Positions 9,559 to 17,262 of a stretch of DNA of 64,000 nucleotides are shown here, piece by piece. Positions within the stretch are counted from its first letter, which is position 1. Each line of letters begins with the position of its first letter. Source of the stretch: Pyrobaculum ferrireducens (GTDB lineage: Archaea; Thermoproteota; Thermoprotei; Thermoproteales; Thermoproteaceae). A model generated the notes under the pieces. That model was not told the DNA's origin and searched no databases. It saw only the letters and a list, made by a program, of their open reading frames with translations. The position numbers and the translations under genes are program-made. Location: the NCBI RefSeq assembly GCF_000234805.1, contig NC_016645.1:2084391-2148390 (forward strand), in the 5' to 3' direction.

Positions 9559-9951
9559 ATGGAAAAGATAATCCAGTGGATAGAGGTCTTTAACCAAATT
9601 GCGAAAAACGAGAGCAACTACCACAGCTTCTACATCGAGAAGGGGGAGGACTTCGTCGACGCCTCCCTCACTCTTGAAGAGGTGAGCCACGTCGAGGAGT
9701 GCAGAGGAGGCGCCTACGCCGCCGCGTCTGTGACTATGAGAGGCGGCAAGGCGTATCTAGAAATGACGTCAGGGAGCTACAGGAAATGCCCAACCCAGAC
9801 GGGCTACACGGCGGAGTACACCCACACAACCCAGCAGAAGATAGAGCTGGGAGACGACCCGGAGGTGCTGGGCTTTGTAAAATCTATAAAAAACGAGGGC
9901 GATCTGGTTGCCCTACTGGAGGCGGTGCTCCAGGCAGCCGCAAAGCCCTAG
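9559..9951 (+). CDS. Conserved hypothetical protein
   Basis: A 130-residue soluble protein with no motif I recognise. It has an amphipathic helical start ([18 protein letters not shown]), a central beta-rich part with two Cys (VEECRGGAY and [10 protein letters not shown]), and a helical C-terminus. Start ATG 9559 sits 24 bp from the TATA box ATTTAAAT (about 9530-9540), consistent with a leaderless mRNA. It lies divergent to reverse gyrase (113 bp between start codons) and converges with the macrodomain gene, overlapping it by 4 bp. The two Cys could form a disulfide or bind metal, which is only a guess. Confidence 0.6.
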   Translation: MEKIIQWIEVFNQIAKNESNYHSFYIEKGEDFVDASLTLEEVSHVEECRGGAYAAASVTMRGGKAYLEMTSGSYRKCPTQTGYTAEYTHTTQQKIELGDDPEVLGFVKSIKNEGDLVALLEAVLQAAAKP

Positions 9952-10481
9952 AAGATCTTTTTGAAAACCTCTAGGAATTTTTGATACGCCTCATCGCCGT
10001 AGAGCACCACAAGTACCCGCCGCACAGTCCTTAGGCCGGGGGCCGCCTCCTTTATCGCCCTCGCCATCTGCTCAGCCGCCGCCTCGTAGGGGCATCCGAA
10101 GACCCCCGTGCTGATCGCCGGAAAGGCTATAGAAGAGAGGCCCAGCTCCTCAGCCTTGGCAAGGGCGTTTCTGACGGCGTCTCCCAGCTTCTCGATAGGC
10201 TCGGCGCCGCACCGAGGCCCAACTGCGTGGATCACGTACCTCGCCTTGAGCCTCCCCGCGGAGGTCACGGCGACGCCGCCCACAGGCACGGGGCCGTGCC
10301 TCCTGACCCACTCCCGGCTCTCCTCCTGAATTACCTGGCCCCCCTTCCTCACTATGGCCCCCGCCACGCCCCCGCCGTGCTCGAGATAGGAGTTGGCCGC
10401 GTTGACAATGGCGTCGGCCTCCACCTCCGTTATGTCGCCCTTGGCCACCACCACCGACACGGCCCCGACCCTAAACTCCAT
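9948..10481 (-). CDS. Macrodomain protein (ADP-ribose / O-acetyl-ADP-ribose deacetylase family)
   Basis: A 177-residue single macrodomain. Diagnostic motifs are [21 protein letters not shown] near residue 15, GGGVAGAI, and [13 protein letters not shown]. The last contains the conserved GxxG loop that binds the diphosphate of ADP-ribose. The family hydrolyses ADP-ribose esters or removes mono-ADP-ribose from proteins or nucleic acids. A longer reading frame begins at 10538, but the homology begins at the ATG at 10481. That ATG is preceded by the strong Shine-Dalgarno-like AAGGAGGTGG about 13 bp upstream, unusual for this mostly leaderless genome. It probably acts in clearing ADP-ribose adducts. 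Confidence 0.85.
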   Translation of the reverse strand: MEFRVGAVSVVVAKGDITEVEADAIVNAANSYLEHGGGVAGAIVRKGGQVIQEESREWVRRHGPVPVGGVAVTSAGRLKARYVIHAVGPRCGAEPIEKLGDAVRNALAKAEELGLSSIAFPAISTGVFGCPYEAAAEQMARAIKEAAPGLRTVRRVLVVLYGDEAYQKFLEVFKKIF

Positions 10482-10744
10482 AGAGAGAAGCGGCCACCTC
10501 CTTAAAAAACTTTTATCAGCGCAAATCGATCCGCTCATACTCGCGCTGGAGCTAGCTCATCACCGGCACACACGACGCCTAGTATAAAAACGCGTCGCGC
10601 CGCCGCTCCCGCCGCCGTCTAGCAACCCTCTCAACTTTACCACTTCAATACTTGATTAGGCGCTTCGAAGTCTGTAGATTAAGAGGTCCGCCGCGTTGTT
10701 TACTTTCGATGTACTCTCTCTTCTGTACTTATTGTTAGCTGTGC

Positions 10745-10753
10745 TGATATACA
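10745..10753 (+). promoter_or_regulatory. TATA box deciding the start of the PolB-like gene
   Basis: TGATATACA, centred about 24.5 bp before GTG 10774. This spacing is the same as at other leaderless genes in the window. It argues that the AT-rich, hydrophobic-looking extension upstream (10696-10773) is promoter and not protein. Confidence 0.5.
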
Positions 10754-10773
10754 TCATTGAAAATACTTGTTTT

Positions 10774-12432
10774 GTGTATGTAATTGGCCCCAGACCGTCT
10801 GTAAAGGCCGAGAGAGTCGACTTGGTGCCTCTGGTGAGGCGCGGGTTTGTATACACAGAGTCTAGCGACGCCGTGTGGCGGGTCGCCGAGCCGGCGAGGC
10901 GCTGGGGGCCCCTCAGGGCGAAGCTGGTCGCCAGGGGCTACAGAGTGGCGCAGTCCTACATACCCCCCTCCGTCCGCGCCTACCTCGAGGGGGCCAGGAG
11001 GCCGGAGCCCGGCGGCGGCGTCGCCGCGGTGCACCTGGCGGGCGGCGTCTGGAGGTGGCGGATGGGGGAGGAGCGGGGGGTCGGTTGCCCCCCTGCGCGG
11101 TACGTGGCGTACTGGGGGCGGCGGCCGCGTTGCGGCGGCGTCTTGGTGGATCTCCGCCTGATCTACAGGAGGGGGTTCTGGATAGAGGCCGCGGAGAGGT
11201 TCGGCGACGTGTGGCTTCTCAAGGCGTGGAGGGGGGACCCCGGCGACGTGCTGGACGCCCTCTACCTCCTCGCGGCCGAGGCTGTGCGTCTGCTGGAGGC
11301 CTTTTCCTCGGTTACTGGGGTCGGGGTGGACGCCGTCTTGGATGTCTTGGAGACCAACTCAGCCGCGGCGCTGGCCGAGGCGGTTTTCCACTTCGAGGCT
11401 GAGAGGAGGGGCTACGTGGTGGAGGACTCGCGGCGGAGTTTCGACATGCCGTATTTCGACATGGCCAGGGCCAGGTCGCCGGGGATCTACAGACGCGTGG
11501 CTGAGCTCGACTTCAAATCCCTCTTCCCATCGCTGGTGGTGAAGTACGGCGTGGATCCAACCACGGCGAGGCCCTGCGCCTCCGGGCTGGAAGCCGGGGT
11601 GCTGGGTAGATACTGCTTCGACGGGGGCCCCGTGGCCGACGTCGTCGGCAGGTGGCTGAGGAGGAGGCTGGGCGCGGCGGATAGGTGGGAGTCCGAGGCG
11701 CTTAAGTGGCTTATGAACGCCGGCATAGGGGCGTGGGGCAAGGCGGGGTGGGGGATGATATGTGAGCCGTGTCTCCTCGCGGTTCGGGCCGAAGCCGCCC
11801 GCCTCTTCGACGAGGCCTGGCGCCTCTTCTCGCCTATCTACGGCGACACGGACTCCATCTACGTCGAGGAGAAGCGCGCAGGTGACGTGCTCCGCTGGGC
11901 CGAGTCCCTCGGCGGGCTGAGGCTCGAGCTGAAGGGGGTGTGGGACGTCCTCCTCCTGGCGCCGGCGAGGGGAGGCGGCGCCGCTGAGAAGAACTACGTC
12001 AAGATGGGGGCCGGGGTCTGGGAGGTGAAGGGGGGGCTTCTGAGGCCGCACGACCTCCCCCTGGCGGTGAGGCTTAGGTACCGCGACGTTGTGCGGGCCG
12101 CGGTGGAGGGCGGCGACCCGCTGGGCGTTGCCGTCGGGGCTCTGCTGGAGGCCCCGCCCGAGCAGTTGTTTATCTACAAGGCTGTGTGGAGGCGGAGGCT
12201 CGCCGAGGTGAAGAAGGCGACTCCCCTCCACGTCGCGGCGCGGTACTTCGCCGAGAGGTGCACATGCGACCCGGTGGACGTGTTCTACCTGCCGGGCTGC
12301 GGCGCCGTCTACGTCCCCTGGCTGGCGCTGGGCGGGGAGCCCAGGCCGGCGGCTCTTGAAGAGGTGAGGAGAGCCGCCGTTGAGTACGTGGAGAGGCTGT
12401 GGAAGCTCCACGCCCTTGCGCTGGCCTCATGA
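10774..12432 (+). CDS. Minimal family B DNA polymerase (PolB2-like), no exonuclease domain seen
   Basis: A 552-residue protein with all three family B polymerase motifs. Motif A is LDFKSLFPS (catalytic Asp 246), motif B is KWLMNAGIG (Lys 311, Asn 315; the canonical Ser and Tyr are replaced), and motif C is YGDTDS (residues 356-361, Asp 358 and 360). Canonical archaeal PolB1 and PolB3 are near 780-880 residues and carry a DxE exonuclease motif before motif A; I see none in residues 1-245. The size resembles the crenarchaeal PolB2 group, many of whose members have altered catalytic Asp; here they are intact. It is coupled by ATGA to the next gene. The likely role is translesion or repair synthesis. 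Confidence 0.75.
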   Translation: MYVIGPRPSVKAERVDLVPLVRRGFVYTESSDAVWRVAEPARRWGPLRAKLVARGYRVAQSYIPPSVRAYLEGARRPEPGGGVAAVHLAGGVWRWRMGEERGVGCPPARYVAYWGRRPRCGGVLVDLRLIYRRGFWIEAAERFGDVWLLKAWRGDPGDVLDALYLLAAEAVRLLEAFSSVTGVGVDAVLDVLETNSAAALAEAVFHFEAERRGYVVEDSRRSFDMPYFDMARARSPGIYRRVAELDFKSLFPSLVVKYGVDPTTARPCASGLEAGVLGRYCFDGGPVADVVGRWLRRRLGAADRWESEALKWLMNAGIGAWGKAGWGMICEPCLLAVRAEAARLFDEAWRLFSPIYGDTDSIYVEEKRAGDVLRWAESLGGLRLELKGVWDVLLLAPARGGGAAEKNYVKMGAGVWEVKGGLLRPHDLPLAVRLRYRDVVRAAVEGGDPLGVAVGALLEAPPEQLFIYKAVWRRRLAEVKKATPLHVAARYFAERCTCDPVDVFYLPGCGAVYVPWLALGGEPRPAALEEVRRAAVEYVERLWKLHALALAS

Positions 12433-12908
12433 CTACACACGGCTTCGTCAAGGCGGGCGACTTGCTGAAGGCGGCTGAGATGGCCAGGGGGCTGGGTGGG
12501 GAGGTGACCTTCTGGCACCTCTACAGGCGGTGGGGCGACTACGCCTTCGCCGTGATCGAGGCGGCACAGTTGCTGGGGGTGCTGAGGTGGGCTAGGGCGG
12601 AGAGGGGCGGGAGGACCAGGGTGGTGTATGTGTTGGGGAGGCGCGGGGCTGCTCTGCTGGACATGCTGGCCGACCCCTGCCCGGTGGAGGCGTATGTGTA
12701 CAGGGGCAGGCTCAGGCTAGTGACCCCGCTGGGGGCGTACGAGGCGGAGCCCGACCCGGGCCACCTCCTCTCGCTTGCGTATAAGCTGGCAGAGGCCTGC
12801 GGCGGGGATCCCAGAGAGGTGGCGGCTAGGCTGAGGTCTGCGGCTGAGAGGGCGGCGAGGGGCGCCAGGGGCCTCGAGAGGTGGTTGCTTGCGGGGCGCC
12901 TACCGTGA
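12429..12908 (+). CDS. Polymerase-coupled protein with predicted winged helix
   Basis: A 159-residue protein starting at ATG 12429, which overlaps the polymerase stop codon as ATGA, so translation is probably coupled. Residues 1-75 read as a winged-helix domain: GDLLKAAEMARGLGGEVTF, HLYRRWGDYAFAVIEAAQLLGVL, and a wing RTRVVYVLGRRG. The second half is basic and Ala/Arg-rich, with a probable helical bundle (VAARLRSAAERAARGARG). It is probably a DNA-binding partner or accessory subunit of the minimal polymerase; this is inference from context. It converges with the ATPase gene with a 9 bp overlap. Confidence 0.6.
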   Translation: MTTHGFVKAGDLLKAAEMARGLGGEVTFWHLYRRWGDYAFAVIEAAQLLGVLRWARAERGGRTRVVYVLGRRGAALLDMLADPCPVEAYVYRGRLRLVTPLGAYEAEPDPGHLLSLAYKLAEACGGDPREVAARLRSAAERAARGARGLERWLLAGRLP

Positions 12909-14204
12909 GGTGTTGCATGGAGCGGCTTCGAATATGTCGCCGGCGTCTAGGAGCCAGGGGGGCTTCTCCCCCAGGGCCCTCCTTGCCACGACGTAGTAGC
13001 GGCCCTCTCTGCCGCCGCTCTTAGCCTTGAGCTCCCTCAGCACCTCCTCCGCCTCGTCCCGGGTTAAGTCGGCCCACTTGACTTCAAACGCCGCGTAGCC
13101 CCCCTCCCCCACGCAGACCAGGTCGATCTCCACGTCTCCGCTCCAGTACCTCCCGCATCTGCCCCCAGCCGCCGCGAGTCCCCTCTCCCGCAGACGGGGG
13201 AGGGCCCTCCGCACCACCTCCTCGTAAGCCGACTGCATGTACCTATCCACATCCGCAGGTGCGGCGCCTCCCAGCTCTACAAGCTCCCTGTGTCTATAGA
13301 CGGCGCGGATCCAGAACTTGACGTAGAGATCCGACACGACGTAGATAGGCCTGGCTTTTCCCAACACAGGAACCTCCCGCCTAACGACCTCCAACCTCTC
13401 AAGCACGGCTAGGTACTTGGCGAGGGTCTGGGAGGGGATTCGGGACCTGTCCGCGATCTCGGAGTACGTAGTCGCCCCCTCCTCGATGGCCCTCACGATG
13501 TTTAGATAGACGTGGGGCTCCCTCACCTCGAAGCGGAGCAGGTTCTCCGCCTCCTCGTACAGAGGCCCCCACTTGGAGAAGAGCCGCTCCAAATTACCCC
13601 AGAGCCCCCGCCCCGCCTCAAAAAGCGATATGTAGTACGGCACGCCGTTGGTCACCGCGTAGGCCACAGCCAGCTCCTCGGCGCAGAAAGGCAACATTAG
13701 ACGAGCCACATGCGGGGCGAACGGGCCCAGCCTCAGCTGGGCGGTCCGCCTCCCGAAGAGCCCCCCGCCGTAGGACAGAGACTTCTCCACAAGCGACACG
13801 GTCGACGACAGGAGGATTAGAAACAGGGGAGCTCTAGAAGACACCTCGTCCCACAGCTGCTGGAGCTTAGACAGCACCCCGGGGTCCTCCTCCACCCAGT
13901 AGGTAAACTCGTCAACAGCCAGCACAAACCTCCCAGCCCCCGCCAGCGCCTCCGCCACAGACCCCCAGTCAGCCCTCACGTACGTCCCCAATGCCCTGGA
14001 GAGGGCCTCGGCAAGCCTCTCCAGCTCCACCCCCATCGGCTGGCGGAGCGCGTGTATATACACGCCCCGCTTCCCCTCCAGAAACTTCTTAACCAGCCAA
14101 GTCTTCCCAACCCTACGCCTGCCATAGACCACCACAAGCTGCGGCCTGCCCCCTCTATACAGCTCCTCCAAAAACCCCAGCTCCCCCTCCCTATCAATAA
14201 ACAC
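12900..14204 (-). CDS. Archaeal AAA-type ATPase with DUF234-like C-terminal domain
   Basis: A 434-residue STAND/AAA-like ATPase of the archaeal ATPase_2 family. It opens with FIDREGELGFLEELY, then Walker A VVYGRRRVGKTWL (about 25-37) and Walker B FVLAVDEFTYW, followed by a sensor strand LFLILLSSTVSL. A winged helix sits near residues 235-275 (YSEIADRSRIPSQTLAKYLA). The C-terminus is a DUF234/PD-(D/E)xK-like domain (DVEIDLVCVGEGGYAAFEVKW). These proteins are abundant in hyperthermophilic archaea and have no settled function; some resemble toxin or mobile-element ATPases. Start GTG 14204 lies 25 bp from a TATA box embedded in two palindromes (14222-14250), suggesting autoregulation. Confidence 0.8.
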   Translation of the reverse strand: MFIDREGELGFLEELYRGGRPQLVVVYGRRRVGKTWLVKKFLEGKRGVYIHALRQPMGVELERLAEALSRALGTYVRADWGSVAEALAGAGRFVLAVDEFTYWVEEDPGVLSKLQQLWDEVSSRAPLFLILLSSTVSLVEKSLSYGGGLFGRRTAQLRLGPFAPHVARLMLPFCAEELAVAYAVTNGVPYYISLFEAGRGLWGNLERLFSKWGPLYEEAENLLRFEVREPHVYLNIVRAIEEGATTYSEIADRSRIPSQTLAKYLAVLERLEVVRREVPVLGKARPIYVVSDLYVKFWIRAVYRHRELVELGGAAPADVDRYMQSAYEEVVRRALPRLRERGLAAAGGRCGRYWSGDVEIDLVCVGEGGYAAFEVKWADLTRDEAEEVLRELKAKSGGREGRYYVVARRALGEKPPWLLDAGDIFEAAPCNTSR

Positions 14205-14221
14205 AAAAGACGGAGATATGC

Positions 14222-14250
14222 AAGATAAAAATCTTCAAGATCAAAATCTT
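14222..14250. promoter_or_regulatory. Tandem 14-bp palindromes overlapping ATPase promoter (candidate operator)
   Basis: Two consecutive near-perfect palindromes, AAGATAAAAATCTT (14222-14235) and AAGATCAAAATCTT (14237-14250), repeat with a 15-bp period. The first overlaps the TATA region of the ATPase gene, and the second abuts the stop codon of the PaREP1 gene. Such placement is typical of a repressor site. Confidence 0.45.
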
Positions 14251-14745
14251 CTAACCCGCCCCCAGCCTCGCCGCCAGCTCCAAAACGGCGGCGGCGAGCC
14301 TCTTCACGTCCTCCTCCACAAACTCAAGAGAGGGATATCTGCCGAAGACCCCCGCCCTATCCAGCCCGTTGTATTGAAGCTCGTGCAGATTCAAAGCCAC
14401 GTTCGTCAAACCCACGAGGCCGACCCCAGCCGCCTTCTCAAGCACACTAGCCACCGCCAGCATGTAGCCCGTAGGCATAAACGCCGCAATGAAGTCGGCA
14501 AGCCTAACCCTCCTACCCTCCCTAGTACCCCTAACCCCACGGAAGCGCTCCGCCAACACCTCAACGTAGTCAACAGCCAACGCCGCCAGCAACGCTCTCC
14601 AAGCTCCAAAAGCCTTGCCAGCCGCATTCCGGTAGAGACCCTCCTCCAGAAACCTCAAAGCAAGCTCAGCCTCGTACCGCGCCTCCAGAAGCCTCCCCCT
14701 CTTGTAGCCAGCAGGATCCCTCCAAGGCTTCGAAAACTCAAGCAC
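14251..14745 (-). CDS. PaREP1-family protein
   Basis: A 164-residue, largely helical protein. It aligns by eye with the protein at 23790-24296: KPWRD, then LLEARYEAELALRFLEEGLYRNAAGKAFGAWRALLAAL, then the LxxLQYNGLD motif. PaREP1 is a family expanded in Pyrobaculum whose biochemical role is unknown; the first helices resemble HEPN-like four-helix proteins. A longer frame extends to 14832. A TATA-like ATATATTT near 14767 and the alignment favour GTG 14745, giving a length like the 168-residue paralog. It is transcribed toward the ATPase promoter. Confidence 0.7.
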   Translation of the reverse strand: MLEFSKPWRDPAGYKRGRLLEARYEAELALRFLEEGLYRNAAGKAFGAWRALLAALAVDYVEVLAERFRGVRGTREGRRVRLADFIAAFMPTGYMLAVASVLEKAAGVGLVGLTNVALNLHELQYNGLDRAGVFGRYPSLEFVEEDVKRLAAAVLELAARLGAG

Positions 14746-15130
14746 AAAACCCCCAGACACGTAAATATATGTTTCCACCACAACCCACGACAAGACCCAC
14801 GGCGCCCCCCCAAGCAGAGGCCCCCAGGCCACGCCAAGCGGCGGCGAGAAGGCCGCGGCGGCTGAGCCTCCGGTCGCGCCCTACACGCCGGTATTCGTCT
14901 GCAAGGAGAGGAGGTTACCTAAGGGCCGAACGCGCCCTCCACAATCTCCTCTTATGCAGGCGGCAGATGCCTCTCTACGAGAAGGCCTCGGAGATAGCTG
15001 TGACGTATGTAGCTGAGGCTGTGGTGGAGTACATAGGCCTCGTCGAAGCCGATAAAAAGAGCCAGACATAACCATTGAGTTGATAAATGTAAAAAAAGGA
15101 AAGTTTTTAAAGTTGCCTCCCACTTCTATT
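14746..15130. other. Intergenic stretch with a possible gene remnant
   Basis: No complete gene is evident. On the plus strand, bases ~14908-15071 encode a protein-like C-terminal segment (ALHNLLLCRRQMPLYEKAS followed by EIAVTYVAEAVVEYIGLVE) without a convincing start, possibly a decayed gene. The right end holds TTTTTAAA (15104-15111), a TATA box that points to a transcript starting near 15131. Confidence 0.3.
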
Positions 15131-15274
15131 ATGGTCAACGAAGTAGAAGGAGAGATATATGAAAGGTCCGAGGCAGAACCGTCGGTAGGCGCGTGTGGGG
15201 ACGTGGGCAGAGACGCGCCGCTGGATCAAAGTGGCGTCGCTGGCCCCTCATGGCGTGGATTAAGCGGAACGTAG
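15131..15274 (+). CDS. Possible 47-codon upstream reading frame before the MFS transporter
   Basis: The ATG at 15131 lies about 24 bp from the TATA box TTTTTAAA, exactly where a leaderless transcript should begin. It opens a 47-residue frame (MVNEVEGEIYERSEAEPSVG...) that ends 24 bp inside the transporter gene in another frame. It could be a real small protein, a translated leader that modulates the transporter, or an artefact of a mis-set transporter start. The sequence has no recognised motif. Confidence 0.3.
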   Translation: MVNEVEGEIYERSEAEPSVGACGDVGRDAPLDQSGVAGPSWRGLSGT

Positions 15275-16413
15275 CTATACTCTACGGAGTTGGCTACAGT
15301 AAGGGGTTTATAAACGGGTTTCTGACGTGGTACCTATCCCTCAAGCTGTACGACTGGGGCCTCGCCGTCTTCGCCGTGGTGAGGCTCGCGGCGCAGGTGC
15401 TAGACTCCGCCGCCAACCTGGCGGGGGGCTACCTAGCCGATAGAATTGGGCGGAAGCCCACGTTGATAATTACAGACGTGGTGTACATCTCCTCAATCCT
15501 ATGCCTCTTGAAGCCGGAGCTCCTCCCGCTGGCGGTGTTGCTGTTCCACATCGCAGACGGCCTCCCCACGTCGGCCTCCTTCGTCATGCGTATAGAGTCC
15601 GTCCCCGAGAACTGGAGGGGGAAGATCATCTCAATAGGCCCCGCCCTCTCATACGCCTCGTACGCCGCCGGCTCCTTTGCCCTGGGGCTAGTCGCCGCCT
15701 CCCACGGACATACGTGGGCTGTCTACGTCATATTGGCGATATCAGCCGCGGGCCTCGCCGCCAGATTCCTCCTCATAGAGACCGCGAGGAGGACCTCGAC
15801 CTCCACCTCCCTCAGCTACCTCAGGGAGTTGAAAACTGTATTCACCTCGCGCATCTACGGCAGAGTGCTCGCCGTGATGACGCTTCTCGGCATCTCCTTC
15901 GCAATCTCGACCTTCATAGCACCCTTCCTAAAAGAGGTGGTGGGCATGTCGGAGCGCGAGATCGCCATGTTCTTTACCCTCTACAACCTCGTGCCCATAC
16001 CCATCTCGCTGGCGCTGGGCCACCTCGTGGATAAGTACAGAGAGTCGATCCCCCGGCTCATGGCGGCTCTGCTACTCGCAGACTTCCCCTTCACCGCCTT
16101 ATTCGCGTTGCTCAGCCCGGCGGCGCCCATCTTCGCCTACGCCATGCTGGGAAGCGTCTCTCTGGCCTCGATATACAGAGCGGCGTTAAACATATACGTC
16201 TCAGAGGTCTTTAAAACCCACAGAGGCCTGCTGGTGGCCCTCAACGCGGTACTCACAGCCAACCTCCCCGGCGTCGCTACCCCCCTGGTTGCCGCGTTAT
16301 GGGCCGCGCTAGGCCCCACGCCGGCTATACTCCTAGTGGCGGCGGCCAGACTCGCCGCCGCGGCCGCACTGCTGGCCAGCTACGGGAAGAGATCCACCGG
16401 GCCCCCCACCTGA
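15250..16413 (+). CDS. Major facilitator superfamily transporter
   Basis: A 387-residue integral membrane protein with about 12 helices. The MFS loop 2-3 signature GGYLADRIGRKP is present near residue 57, and a related GHLVDKYRES appears at the start of the second half (about residue 257), as expected for the internal duplication of MFS carriers. The substrate cannot be told from sequence. ATG 15250 is chosen because MAWIKRN is followed directly by helix 1; an in-frame GTG at 15193 would add a polar, arginine-rich leader that looks non-coding. The preceding transcript start seems to be at 15131, giving this gene a leader of about 120 nt, which is unusual here. Confidence 0.8.
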   Translation: MAWIKRNVAILYGVGYSKGFINGFLTWYLSLKLYDWGLAVFAVVRLAAQVLDSAANLAGGYLADRIGRKPTLIITDVVYISSILCLLKPELLPLAVLLFHIADGLPTSASFVMRIESVPENWRGKIISIGPALSYASYAAGSFALGLVAASHGHTWAVYVILAISAAGLAARFLLIETARRTSTSTSLSYLRELKTVFTSRIYGRVLAVMTLLGISFAISTFIAPFLKEVVGMSEREIAMFFTLYNLVPIPISLALGHLVDKYRESIPRLMAALLLADFPFTALFALLSPAAPIFAYAMLGSVSLASIYRAALNIYVSEVFKTHRGLLVALNAVLTANLPGVATPLVAALWAALGPTPAILLVAAARLAAAAALLASYGKRSTGPPT

Positions 16414-16679
16414 GGAGCAGTATGCGGAGGAACTACGGCGAAGACTATATGCGGCTTCTGGCACCTCCCAAGAGAAGAAAGGGTAGCGCCAGGCGGATTA
16501 CCAAAAGACAGTTGCCGCGTTGAAGGACTTGGGAATGAAGAGATGGAGCAGAGAAGAAAGGCGGATGCGCCTCGCCAGAGGCGCACCTGAGGCGTCGATC
16601 CGCCTAGAGCCCACATGCGCCGACCTGGGCATACCCCCAGAGAAAAACTTAAAAAACAAGCACAGTTATAGAAGCGAGG
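16414..16679 (+). pseudogene. Gene-like remnant interrupted by an amber codon, plus tRNA promoter
   Basis: Right after the transporter, one plus frame reads like protein on both sides of a single TAG at 16484-16486: PPPEEQYAEELRRRLYAAS before it and QADYQKTVAALKDLGMKRWS after it. The family is not recognised. The stretch also contains the perfect inverted repeat TGCGCCTC-GCCA-GAGGCGCA (16566-16585). The AT-rich tract ending AACTTAAAAAAC (about 16647-16658) is the likely promoter of the tRNA that starts at 16680. Confidence 0.3.
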
Positions 16680-16805
16680 GGGCCCGTAGCTCAGCCAGGT
16701 GGAGCGCCCTGGGGCGGCGCCCCGCGTATGGCTCATAACCGGGCGGTCCCGTCAAGCCCCCGCGTGGGGGCTTGGGATAAGGTTCAAATCCCGGCGGGCC
16801 CACCA
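16680..16805 (+). tRNA. tRNA with CAT anticodon and two non-canonical introns (probably tRNA-Ile2)
   Basis: The 7-bp acceptor stem GGGCCCG / CGGGCCC (16680-16686 and 16795-16801) is followed by an encoded ACCA (16802-16805). The D-arm GCTC...GAGC is intact. A cloverleaf forms only if two segments are removed. A ~20 nt intron (16710-16729) lies between positions 29 and 30 of the anticodon stem, and a ~29 nt intron (16752-16780) lies between positions 51 and 52 of the T stem; exact ends are ambiguous by a base or two. After removal, stems CCCGG/CCGGG and CCGGG/CCCGG pair perfectly. The anticodon CAT is at 16734-16736. The acceptor resembles archaeal tRNA-Ile, so tRNA-Ile2 (agmatidine-modified CAU) is favoured over elongator Met. 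Confidence 0.9.
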
Positions 16806-16872
16806 CCTTGCCTCTGGGTGTATTTTGCGTAGTTTTTCTTGGATTTTGCTGGTTGTGGATGCTCTCAAATGA

Positions 16873-17079
16873 TTAGGGGTGGCATTTTTGTTGTGGCTTG
16901 CCTATGCTCTTTAGGCATTCCGCTGGGATGTATTTCAACGTCTCGTCTCTTTGGCTATGTGCCGTGATGTAGGGGTAGAAATATCGTGGTGTTGGTATAA
17001 TCCTCAGTTTGTAGGGCTTTTGCCATGGGGAGTAAACTTGGGCTCGAAATCCGGCGTCTCCATCAATCCCTCCCCGGTC
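16873..17079 (-). pseudogene. Probable gene remnant downstream of the tRNA
   Basis: On the minus strand a frame of about 68 codons without a usable start reads like genuine protein: GFRAQVYSPWQKPYKLR, IIPTPRYFYPYITAHS, then ETLKYIPAECLKSIG, ending at TAA 16873-16875. An ATG at 17063 opens a second frame (METPDFEPKFTPHG) that soon stops, suggesting a frameshifted gene. A TATA-like CTTATAAA lies upstream near 17101. The family is not recognised. The rest of 16806-17262 shows only a T-rich tract after the tRNA and a 26-codon frame at 17165 behind a TTTTTATA box. Confidence 0.35.
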
Positions 17080-17262
17080 TCAGTTGGCGACCTGGCCCTT
17101 TATAAGTCGAGTATATCTTATTTTCAGTTTTCTCTCTCCTAGAGTTTTTATACGTGGAGAAGATATGAATGTCCCTACTACTGCTGTCTGTGGTTTGGCT
17201 GGTCGCCAGGTGGAGCGGCGTGGTGAGTCTTTTAATCTGCTTTAGATTGCTGGAGTGGGTGT

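Noticed and set aside
10696-10773. N-terminal extension of the polymerase from TTG 10696
   Set aside because: It is AT-rich and would add a membrane-like helix unlike any polymerase. The TATA box at 10745-10753 lies inside it and predicts a start at 10774.
11359-12411. Minus-strand open frame (350 codons) opposite the polymerase gene
   Set aside because: The composition is that of an antisense shadow, and the plus strand carries unmistakable polymerase motifs.
16680-16805. Initiator tRNA-Met identity for the CAT tRNA
   Set aside because: The three GC pairs typical of initiator anticodon stems (GGG/CCC at 29-31/39-41) and the A1-U72 pair are absent.
16966-16980. Box C-like GTGATGTA in the gap after the tRNA
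   Set aside because: No matching D box CTGA at a suitable distance and no terminal stem, so a C/D RNA could not be supported.
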